This document shows, one piece after another, positions 1-7,383 of a stretch of DNA of 64,000 nucleotides. Numbering within the stretch: the first letter of the stretch is position 1; the number at the start of each line of letters is the position of its first letter. The stretch spans positions 930,001 through 994,000 of the forward strand of contig NZ_CP046564.1 of the NCBI RefSeq assembly GCF_009818105.1. The letters run 5' to 3'. Below the pieces are notes generated by a model that was given only the letters and a program-made list of their open reading frames with translations, did not search any database and was not told the origin of the DNA. Source of the stretch: Bacillus sp. N1-1. Its GTDB lineage: Bacteria; Bacillota; Bacilli; Bacillales; Guptibacillaceae. The translations under genes were made by a program, and so were the position numbers.

Positions 1-1049
1 CACAGGTAAATGGTTACCAGGTTGTCTTTGCTCTTACAGCTTCTAAAGAATATACATGGAGCGGTCGTCACGACGAAGCTCAAATTCGCTACTTCTACTC
101 GAAGAACGGAAAAGATTGGAAAATGGGCGGACTCGCTTATGAATCAGAAGATGCACTAGGCGCTCGCCAATGGGCAGGATCAGCAATGATGGATGACGAT
201 GGTAAGGTTCACCTTTTCTATACAGCAACTGGACGTAAAGGTGAAGAACAAACAACATTTGAACAACGTCTTGCGAAAACAACGTTTGATATCGAAGCAG
301 ATAAGAAATCTAAATCTGTTGAGCTAAGCAACTTTGGTGAGCATGAAATCCTTGCTGAAGCTGACGGTGAGTACTATGAAACACAAGAACAAAAAACAGG
401 AAATATTATTTATTCATTCCGTGACCCATGGTTCTTCCAGGATCCTAAGACAGGAAAAGAATACTTAATCTTTGAAGGAAATACAGCAGGAGACGACAAG
501 TCACTAGACCCAGAAAACATTGGTGATGCTGATTTCCGTGAAACTCACGATGTACCAGCTGGCGCTGAAGATTACAACGGTAACGTTGGGATTGCTGAAG
601 CACAAAATGAAGATCTAACAGACTTTGAATTGCTTCCACCACTACTCGAAGCAAATGGTGTAAACCAGCAGCTTGAGCGTCCACACATCCTTGTTAAAGG
701 TGGAGAGTACTACCTCTTTACAATCACACATAAATTTACGTTTGCTCCTGGATTAACAGGTCCTGATGGTCTTTATGGCTTTACGAATGATTCTCTTCGC
801 GGTGATTACGAGCCACTTAACGGCAACGGCCTTGTTGTGGCAAACCCTGAAGATGATCCATTTATGACATACTCTCACGCAGTTATGCCGAATGGTACAG
901 TCATCAGCTTTGTGAACGAGTATCGTGATGAGAACGGTGAGCTTCAGTTTGGCGGTACGTTTGCCCCTACGCTTAAACTTTCAATTCATGGTGATGAAAC
1001 AAAAGTAACTGGCGCACTTAAGCCAGGTCAAATCATGCCTTCACACTAA
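1..1049 (+). CDS. sacB: Levansucrase (GH68), 5' end outside window
   Basis: This is the C-terminal part of an extracellular levansucrase, which transfers fructose from sucrose to a growing levan chain. The reading frame is already open at base 3, so the signal peptide and the N-terminal nucleophile motif lie off the window. Visible family motifs are the RDP triad (SFRDPWFF), which carries the transition-state aspartate, and the ERPH segment with the expected acid/base glutamate. The protein is a close paralogue of the complete levansucrase that starts 35 bases downstream; both share LNGY/VNGY, SRQWAGSAM-like and GPDGLYGF segments. The two genes are probably a tandem duplication and may be co-transcribed. 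Family assignment is secure; product size and linkage are not tested. Confidence 0.93.
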   Translation, partial: QVNGYQVVFALTASKEYTWSGRHDEAQIRYFYSKNGKDWKMGGLAYESEDALGARQWAGSAMMDDDGKVHLFYTATGRKGEEQTTFEQRLAKTTFDIEADKKSKSVELSNFGEHEILAEADGEYYETQEQKTGNIIYSFRDPWFFQDPKTGKEYLIFEGNTAGDDKSLDPENIGDADFRETHDVPAGAEDYNGNVGIAEAQNEDLTDFELLPPLLEANGVNQQLERPHILVKGGEYYLFTITHKFTFAPGLTGPDGLYGFTNDSLRGDYEPLNGNGLVVANPEDDPFMTYSHAVMPNGTVISFVNEYRDENGELQFGGTFAPTLKLSIHGDETKVTGALKPGQIMPSH

Positions 1050-1083
1050 AACTGGGAAACCAGACTAAAGGAGACTTACAAAC

Positions 1084-2412
1084 ATGAATAAGTTTTCAAA
1101 AACAGTAGCGACATCCGTTCTCGGATTCGCTACCCTGTTTTCAAGTTTTGCTCCGGCAACAAGCTTTGCAGCAGAGAGTGAAACATCGAACTGGACAAGA
1201 GAAGATGCATCTAAAATTGTTCAAAACAAAGATAATACAGCTCCAGAAATTAACACAAAAGACCTTGAACAAATTGCACCAGAGTACCATATCTGGGATA
1301 CGTGGCCACTACGTAACAAAGATGGTTCGATCGCAACGTTAAATGGTTATAAAGTGATTTTCTCGCTAACAGCACCAAGTGATGTATTACCTGGTAAGCG
1401 TCATGATATCGCTGAAATTCGCTACTTCGTTTCAAAGAACGGGAAAGATTGGAAGCTTGGCGGTACCGTTTTTAATGAAGAGCAGGCACTAGGTTCACGG
1501 CAATGGGCAGGTTCAGCGATGATTGAAGATGGCGAGATTAATTTCTTCTATACGGCAACAGGTCGTAAAGGCGAAGAACAGCTAACTTATGAGCAGCGTC
1601 TAGTAAAGGCTTCTGCTGATGTTGATGCATCAAATAAGGGAATCGAATTCAACAACTGGTCTGATCATGAAGTGATTCTTGAGCCGGATGGCGAATATTA
1701 CCAGACAATGGAACAAAGTAAGCAGGGAGACATTGCTTATGCATTCCGTGATCCGTGGTTCTTTGAAGACCCTAAAACAGGCGAAGATTATATCTTGTTT
1801 GAAGGGAACTCTGGCGGCACACCTGCAGAACGCTCTGTTGAACAAGAGCACATCGGTTCTGAAGACTTCGCTACAGTAGACGAAGTACCAGAAGAATCAA
1901 AGCTCTTTAACGGTAATATCGGAATCGCAAAAGCTGAAAACGATGATTACACAGAGTTTGACATCATGCCTCCACTGATGGAAGCGAACAGCCTCAATCA
2001 GGAGCTTGAACGTCCGCATATCGTGACAAAAGGAAATAAATACTATCTTTTCACTGATACGCACAAAAACAAGTTTGCTCCAGGAATAACTGGTCCAGAT
2101 GGTCTTTATGGCTTTGTATCAGATTCTCTAACATCAGACTATGAGCCTCTTAACGGAAGTGGTCTTGTTGTTGCAAATCCAGAGAATGAGCCTTATCAAA
2201 CATATTCATGGATGGTTATGCCTAATGGAACAGTGATTAGCTTTGCTAACTTCTATGACCTAAACGGTTTAACAATCAATGAACTTGGCGCGCAGTCAGA
2301 GCAATATCAATTTGATCACTTTGGCGGCACACTAGCTCCATCTCTTAAACTTTCGATTCACAATGACGAAACGAAGATATTAAAAGAAATGGATGCTGGC
2401 GTATTTAAATAA
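1084..2412 (+). CDS. sacB: Levansucrase (GH68), complete
   Basis: A 442-residue secreted levansucrase that converts sucrose to levan and glucose. The start is set by an AAAGGAGA ribosome site about ten bases upstream. Residues 1-30 form a Sec signal peptide with likely cleavage after SFA-A. The catalytic set is complete: nucleophile D72 in IWDTWPL, transition-state stabiliser D223 in FRDP, and acid/base E309 in the ELERPH segment. It lies directly behind a second levansucrase and ahead of a GH32 levanase, so the locus can both make and trim levan. A perfect ten-base-pair hairpin with a T tract follows the stop, which would partly separate it from the levanase. No SacY-type antiterminator target is visible because the operon's 5' leader is outside the window. 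Confidence 0.96.
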   Translation: MNKFSKTVATSVLGFATLFSSFAPATSFAAESETSNWTREDASKIVQNKDNTAPEINTKDLEQIAPEYHIWDTWPLRNKDGSIATLNGYKVIFSLTAPSDVLPGKRHDIAEIRYFVSKNGKDWKLGGTVFNEEQALGSRQWAGSAMIEDGEINFFYTATGRKGEEQLTYEQRLVKASADVDASNKGIEFNNWSDHEVILEPDGEYYQTMEQSKQGDIAYAFRDPWFFEDPKTGEDYILFEGNSGGTPAERSVEQEHIGSEDFATVDEVPEESKLFNGNIGIAKAENDDYTEFDIMPPLMEANSLNQELERPHIVTKGNKYYLFTDTHKNKFAPGITGPDGLYGFVSDSLTSDYEPLNGSGLVVANPENEPYQTYSWMVMPNGTVISFANFYDLNGLTINELGAQSEQYQFDHFGGTLAPSLKLSIHNDETKILKEMDAGVFK

Positions 2413-2420
2413 GAGTGATG

Positions 2421-2457
2421 GTAACTGTCGGGGTAAGCTTCGACAGTTACTTTTCTA
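2421..2457 (+). terminator. Intrinsic terminator after sacB
   Basis: GTAACTGTCG and CGACAGTTAC form a perfect ten-base-pair stem with a ten-base loop, followed by TTTTCTATTT. It sits nine bases after the levansucrase stop. Confidence 0.85.
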
Positions 2458-2500
2458 TTTAGAGGTATAATTCGTTTGACAGACAGGAGAGCTGGATACT

Positions 2501-4075
2501 ATGAGAAAATGGTTGCTAGCTGTAGGTGTTATTGTAGTGATCGGCATTCTTATCTTCTTTGCGCCCTTTAATGACAAAAATGAATCGCCAGAACAAGAGG
2601 AAAAAGAGCCTGAGATACCAAAAGAATACAATCAGTCGCTACGTCCCCAGTTTCACTATACGCCAAAGCAAAATTGGATGAACGATCCAAACGGGATGGT
2701 GTATTTTGAAGGGAAATACCATTTATTTTACCAGCATAACCCTACAGGAAATGAATTCGGAAACATGGGCTGGGGGCATGCGGTCAGTGAAGATCTTTAT
2801 CACTGGGAAGAAAAGCCGATGGCGCTAGAAGCGGATGATCAGGGGATGATTTTCTCTGGTGGCGCGGTTTATGATAAAACCAATACGAGCGGCCTTTTTG
2901 CAGAAGGAAAAGCGGGTCTTGTCGCCTTCTATACGATAGCAGGAGATGAACAGACACAGGGGCTTGCGTATAGTGAAGATGGGGGAGAAACGTGGAAAAA
3001 GTATCGTGGTAACCCGATCCTTCCAAATCCAGGGGTTAAAGATTTTCGTGATCCTAAAGTTGTCTGGCATGAGGAATCTGAGAAGTGGATCATGCTTCTT
3101 GCAGCAGGAAATAAAGTCATTTTCTATGGCTCAGATAATTTAATCGACTGGGAGAAATTAAGTGAATTCGGCGTTGATCAGGGGGCCCAGGGTGGCGTTT
3201 GGGAGACGCCAGAACTTTTCCAATTACCGGTTGATGGCGATTCTTCTAATGAGAAATGGGTGCTACAGGTGGATATGAATCCAGGAAGTATTGCTGGCGG
3301 ATCGGGTGGACAATATTTTATCGGTGATTTCGATGGAAAGGCGTTCACGAGAGAAGGGGCAAAAGAAGACATTAACTGGGTTGATTACGGGACCGATTTT
3401 TATGCGGCACAAGCTTTCAGCAACCATGAGGGCAATCCCATTTGGCTCGCCTGGATGAGTAACTGGATGTATGCGTCTGATTTACCAACAGATCCATGGA
3501 AAGGTGCAATGTCTTTACCACGTGAGGTTTCTTTGAAAGAAGTGAACGGTGAAACGCGCCTTATCCAAGAGCCAGCGGGTGAGATTGAGTCGAATCGTTC
3601 CAAGAAGTTAGTGGATTTATCTGATAAAGAAGTGGAAGGTAGAATGCCACTTGATTTTAAGGCAGATACGTATGAAGTCGTTGCCGAATTTGATTTAGAT
3701 ACGTCAGGTGAATTCGGCTTCCGCGTTCGAAAGGGAGACGAAGAGGAAACGATTGTAGGATATGATTCAAAAAACAATCTTGCATTTGTTGATCGACAGA
3801 ATAGTGGCGATACAAGTTTTCATGAACAGTTTCCTGGTGTGTACAGGGCACCGCTAGAACCAACGGAAGATGGAAAAGTAAAGCTTCATCTGTTTGTCGA
3901 CCGCTCTTCAGTAGAGTTGTTTGCGAATGATGGAAAGCGTGTCATGACGAATCGGATCTTCCCATCAGAGGATAGTGATGATTTTGAGATCTATGCGATG
4001 AATGGAAAGGTGACGCTTGAATCTCTAGAAGTGTATGAGCTTGATTCTTCGTGGAAAACAGGGGAAAAAGAGTAA
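2501..4075 (+). CDS. Membrane-anchored GH32 levanase/fructan beta-fructosidase
   Basis: A 524-residue GH32 enzyme expected to hydrolyse levan or other fructans at the cell surface. Residues 4-23 are one hydrophobic segment followed by an acidic linker. There is no clear cleavage site or lipobox, so I infer an N-terminal anchor. The five-bladed propeller carries nucleophile D62 in NWMNDPNG and D184 in FRDPKVV. The third motif is WETPELF (E236), where most GH32 enzymes have WECP. A GH32 C-terminal beta-sandwich runs from about residue 375. The start has AGGAG twelve bases upstream. Position behind sacB resembles the B. subtilis sacB-levB arrangement. However, the canonical WMNDPNG motif differs from what I remember of LevB, so I do not call it levB. 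Exo versus endo action cannot be decided from sequence. Confidence 0.9.
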   Translation: MRKWLLAVGVIVVIGILIFFAPFNDKNESPEQEEKEPEIPKEYNQSLRPQFHYTPKQNWMNDPNGMVYFEGKYHLFYQHNPTGNEFGNMGWGHAVSEDLYHWEEKPMALEADDQGMIFSGGAVYDKTNTSGLFAEGKAGLVAFYTIAGDEQTQGLAYSEDGGETWKKYRGNPILPNPGVKDFRDPKVVWHEESEKWIMLLAAGNKVIFYGSDNLIDWEKLSEFGVDQGAQGGVWETPELFQLPVDGDSSNEKWVLQVDMNPGSIAGGSGGQYFIGDFDGKAFTREGAKEDINWVDYGTDFYAAQAFSNHEGNPIWLAWMSNWMYASDLPTDPWKGAMSLPREVSLKEVNGETRLIQEPAGEIESNRSKKLVDLSDKEVEGRMPLDFKADTYEVVAEFDLDTSGEFGFRVRKGDEEETIVGYDSKNNLAFVDRQNSGDTSFHEQFPGVYRAPLEPTEDGKVKLHLFVDRSSVELFANDGKRVMTNRIFPSEDSDDFEIYAMNGKVTLESLEVYELDSSWKTGEKE

Positions 4076-4087
4076 GGATTTATGGTG

Positions 4088-4126
4088 AAAGCGGGCATCT
4101 GCGATATAGATGACCGCTTTTTCTTA
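4088..4126 (+). terminator. Intrinsic terminator after levanase
   Basis: AAAGCGG and CCGCTTT flank a second short pairing (CATCT/AGATG) and are followed by a T tract. It closes the levan cluster 12 bases after the levanase stop. Confidence 0.8.
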
Positions 4127-4160
4127 ATGGCGATCCCTTGTTTAGAGTGAGAACACGTTA

Positions 4161-4250
4161 TTTCCGCGAATTTCGGAATATATCCGCGATATTTATTTTT
4201 ATTCCGCGAAAATCATGATAATTCCGCGATATTCTCAAGTATTCCGCGAA
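4161..4250. repeat. Periodic array 1: five TTCCGCGA motifs every 20 bases
   Basis: Copies of a ten-base motif close to ATTCCGCGAW begin at 4161, 4181, 4201, 4221 and 4241, an exact 20-base period. The last base alternates A, T, A, T, A. The sequence between motifs is AT-rich and less conserved. The array lies between the levanase terminator and the ribosome site of the next gene. Two further arrays at 9431 and 58570 have the same period and copy number but a different core. I do not recognise a named repeat family. Confidence 0.9.
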
Positions 4251-4344
4251 ATGCTCAATAATCGAAAATAAATAGGTCCTTAGAAGGGGTTTCCTTTTCC
4301 TGGATTGGGGTACAAATAGCTATCTTGTAAATAATGGGGGATGT

Positions 4345-6336
4345 ATGGAAATGGAAACATCATTTTCAAATTCAGAACAGCAAAAGTTTGTCAGGACTCT
4401 TCAGTCATTCAAGGAAAACCGCCAGAATCCAGTTGTGTTAGAAGAATTGTTATCAGACGCTGCCGTTCTCATTGACCAGAATAAGCTCGAATCCCTTTAT
4501 CAACTTGCTGATGACTATGATAAGGCAGGCATTTTTGAAGGTGGACCATGGGAAGAACCTCGTAAATTACAACCGCCGCTTGTAGGTGGATCGTTTAAAA
4601 TAGACGGAAACTATTCGATTTTTGAAGTGTTAAGTGAGCTGCGTATGCTTGCGATTGCAAAAGAGGAATATACGCATCCAGATGTTTCACGCGAGCAAGC
4701 CCGCACTTTTCTAAACAAAGTGATGGCGCTGAATCTCCAAATGATTTTCCCAGCTGAGACGGAGGAAGCAAGAATTAATCAAGGGCAAGAACAAAAGAGA
4801 GGCATCCTCCTATTTCAATTTTTAGCTGAAAAGATGTCGCTCGGATCCCTATCAGCTACGTTTGTGGATGAAATTGATCGTTTAACTGCACAACGCCCGA
4901 TTATGGTAAAACGAATTAAAGAAATGATTGGTTACGCTGAAAACCTCTTATCTTCAGAGGATTTAAGCTTAGAAGGACGTGAAAGCATTCAGCGTTACCT
5001 TGATAGCGTGCATGCACCATCGGAACTTAGCAAGGCTTACCCTAACTTTGCTGACTATCAAAGTCAATTCAATGCGCTATCTGAGATGGAAAAAGAATTA
5101 GAAGCGGAGCGATTTGCAGACGTGATGCGCGATACTGGGCTCGTCTCGCCGGTTCATGCGAATCTTGCACGTACTCTTGCAGAAGAGGACGCGTCTCATT
5201 TACTCGTTTTAACACTTGGATTGACTGAAAAAGGGGAAGCGAACTTAAATGAGCACTTTACCTTAGTAAAAGAGCTCATTACGTTAGCAATTTTCCCTGT
5301 CACTGCTCAGTCTCTTTACGGACTTGCGCGCATGCTTGAGCGCGGCGTTTTATCCTCTCCGCCTGTTATTCCAGGACTGGAGCGTATAATCGAAATTGAG
5401 ATGCTCTCTGAAGTCGAAAAGGATTTACTCGCATCACGGGATCATCCTGATGACGTCACGCCTGTCGGAATTTTATTGTCAGGACTTTTAAGCGTATTGG
5501 GGCAGCCGCTTGGCATTGGGCAGGGAATGAATCCGACGTGTCAATCAGCTCGAGGCATCAGCCTCTGGTCACAGCATGATCCAGGATTTTTGCTAGAGCT
5601 TGTCGCAAGAGCGTGTCGGGATGGGGAAATTGATATCTCATTTGAAGGTGCTGAAATTAATTCGTCGCTTATTGCGGGAGGACTTGCCCCGGATCTTCAT
5701 AAAGAGCTTGATGCTGTTTCGCTTATTCTCGTTCCACATCTTGATCGCGTTTACGATGAAATGATGAAGCGAAGCGCTCTACGTGGTGAAGATGGTCATA
5801 AATTTGTGAACCCGGAATTTTATGGTCAGTGGATTTCTAAGGAGTTTTCATCAGTTATTAATCCGGTAACGGGTGCCGTAACAAACTATGAACAGTTTGC
5901 ACGACTCTTTTATGCAACGCATCATCCGGATTACAATGAAGGCCATCAGCTGATTTACCCAAATCCGGTCGGGATCTTCGTCACTACAGCGAACGCCGAT
6001 TTACTCGGTCTTCATGCGATTAGCATCCAGCGAATTGATGCTGATCCATCTGGGGAAACGAGAGTCTACTTTTATAATCCGAATAATGATAGCGGACAGG
6101 ATTGGGGTCAGGGCATTAAGTCAACGGTTCGAAATCATGGGGAAGAGGAAGGAGAAGCCTCTCTTCCATTTGATCAGTTTTTATCCCGTGTGTATGCCTA
6201 TCATTATAATCCGAATGAAATGGGAGACGTCGAAACGGTTCCACAGGAGATCATTGATCGGGTAACGACGCTTGCAAAAGAAAGCTGGGGACAAAAATAC
6301 CAGTGGACTGATTTAGCTAATCCGTTTTTAATTTAA
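4345..6336 (+). CDS. Unknown 663-residue protein with papain-like Q-C-H-N pattern
   Basis: I do not recognise a named family. The protein has no signal peptide and no membrane segment, so it is likely cytoplasmic. Residues 1-385 are mostly helical by composition. The C-terminal third looks enzymatic. GQGMNPTCQSARG places Q393 six residues before C399, the spacing of the oxyanion Gln and nucleophile Cys in papain-fold peptidases. LLGLHAIS supplies H557, and VYFYNPNNDS supplies N578 or N580, in the order expected for a Cys-His-Asn triad. This is pattern inference only. The start follows a GGGGGATG ribosome site. The gene is monocistronic, between a periodic repeat array and its own terminator. 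It could instead be a transglutaminase-type acyltransferase. Confidence 0.6.
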   Translation: MEMETSFSNSEQQKFVRTLQSFKENRQNPVVLEELLSDAAVLIDQNKLESLYQLADDYDKAGIFEGGPWEEPRKLQPPLVGGSFKIDGNYSIFEVLSELRMLAIAKEEYTHPDVSREQARTFLNKVMALNLQMIFPAETEEARINQGQEQKRGILLFQFLAEKMSLGSLSATFVDEIDRLTAQRPIMVKRIKEMIGYAENLLSSEDLSLEGRESIQRYLDSVHAPSELSKAYPNFADYQSQFNALSEMEKELEAERFADVMRDTGLVSPVHANLARTLAEEDASHLLVLTLGLTEKGEANLNEHFTLVKELITLAIFPVTAQSLYGLARMLERGVLSSPPVIPGLERIIEIEMLSEVEKDLLASRDHPDDVTPVGILLSGLLSVLGQPLGIGQGMNPTCQSARGISLWSQHDPGFLLELVARACRDGEIDISFEGAEINSSLIAGGLAPDLHKELDAVSLILVPHLDRVYDEMMKRSALRGEDGHKFVNPEFYGQWISKEFSSVINPVTGAVTNYEQFARLFYATHHPDYNEGHQLIYPNPVGIFVTTANADLLGLHAISIQRIDADPSGETRVYFYNPNNDSGQDWGQGIKSTVRNHGEEEGEASLPFDQFLSRVYAYHYNPNEMGDVETVPQEIIDRVTTLAKESWGQKYQWTDLANPFLI

Positions 6337-6344
6337 AATGGCAT

Positions 6345-6385
6345 GGGTTCCCTTCTTGTACTATAGAAGGTGGACCCTTTTCTTA
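6345..6385 (+). terminator. Terminator-like hairpin
   Basis: GGGTTCCCTTCT pairs imperfectly with AGAAGGTGGACCC, followed by TTTTCTT. It closes the unknown 663-residue gene. Confidence 0.7.
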
Positions 6386-6438
6386 TTAAGGGTTAAAGTA
6401 GAGGGAATAGATGATTTACTAATCAGGAGGTACATATT

Positions 6439-7311
6439 ATGGAAGCAAAACTAGTCATTGATGCACGCGCAATACTCGGAGAAGGTCCTTGTTGGGATGA
6501 TCAGAGTCAGCTACTGTATTGGGTTGATATTGAAGGAAAGAAGGTTCACGCCTACAACCCGATGACGGCAGGTAATATCGAGATGAAGCAAGAGCAAATG
6601 GTTGGAACGATTGCACCACGTGAAGCAGGTGGCCTGGTGATGGCGATGGCTGGGGGGTTTTACGCTATGAATCTTTCAACAGAGAACGTAGAGGCGATTA
6701 CCGATCCAGAGAGTCATTTGCCTGATAATCGCTTTAATGATGGAAAATGCGATCCAGCTGGGCGGTTCTGGGCAGGAACAATGCACATGGAAGGGTTAAA
6801 AGGGGAAGGCGCGCTCTATTGTCTTGATGAAAACCTTGAAGTGACAAAAAAAATCGATCATGTGAGTACGTCCAATGGACTCGCCTGGTCACCTGATACG
6901 CGCTATTTGTATTTTATTGATACGCCGACGAAAAAAGTCGTTCGCTATGACTATGATTTGTCTACAGGCGATATCCGAAATCCTGTTGAAGTAATTACGA
7001 TTCCTGATGGAGAGGGTATGCCAGATGGGATGACGAGTGATGAAGAAGGAAATCTATGGATCGCTCACTGGGGAGGTTCTAAGGTTACAAGATGGAACCC
7101 GGATACCGGTGAAAGACTGCTAGAAGTTAGCGTACCAGCGTTGAATGTGACGTCATGTGTATTTGGTGGGAAAGAGCGAAATGAGCTCTACATTACAACA
7201 GCGCGAACAAATACGAGTGAAGATGAACTGAAGCAGTTTCCGTATGCTGGCGGAGTGTTTCGTGTGAAAACAAATGTCAAAGGAAGTCGCACTTACGCAT
7301 TCAAAGGATAA
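6439..7311 (+). CDS. SMP-30/gluconolactonase/regucalcin-like lactonase
   Basis: A 290-residue six-bladed propeller of the SMP-30 family, which hydrolyses sugar lactones using one divalent metal. The metal ligands can be placed by motif: the Glu of GEGPCWDD near the N-terminus, the Asn of SNGLAWSPD and the Asp of PDGMTSDEEG. NRFNDGKCD supplies the usual substrate-contact Asn and Asp. No signal peptide is present, so it is cytoplasmic. The start has an ideal AGGAGG site. It stands alone between terminator-like sequence and pbpC, so context gives no substrate. Confidence 0.9.
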   Translation: MEAKLVIDARAILGEGPCWDDQSQLLYWVDIEGKKVHAYNPMTAGNIEMKQEQMVGTIAPREAGGLVMAMAGGFYAMNLSTENVEAITDPESHLPDNRFNDGKCDPAGRFWAGTMHMEGLKGEGALYCLDENLEVTKKIDHVSTSNGLAWSPDTRYLYFIDTPTKKVVRYDYDLSTGDIRNPVEVITIPDGEGMPDGMTSDEEGNLWIAHWGGSKVTRWNPDTGERLLEVSVPALNVTSCVFGGKERNELYITTARTNTSEDELKQFPYAGGVFRVKTNVKGSRTYAFKG

Positions 7312-7383
7312 CCTTTTTCCCTTCCTTCCTGTCTTAAAGTCTTTTATAATAAGAGGAAAATAATAGAAAAAGAGGGGCCGAGT

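Noticed and set aside
2501..4075. Naming the levanase levB on position alone
   Set aside because: As far as I recall, LevB has a different first motif from WMNDPNG, so only the GH32 family is claimed.
4161..4250. Periodic array considered as a CRISPR
   Set aside because: Repeat cores are about ten bases, the intervening stretches are about ten bases, and no cas gene or leader is present. Arrays 2 and 3 fail for the same reasons.
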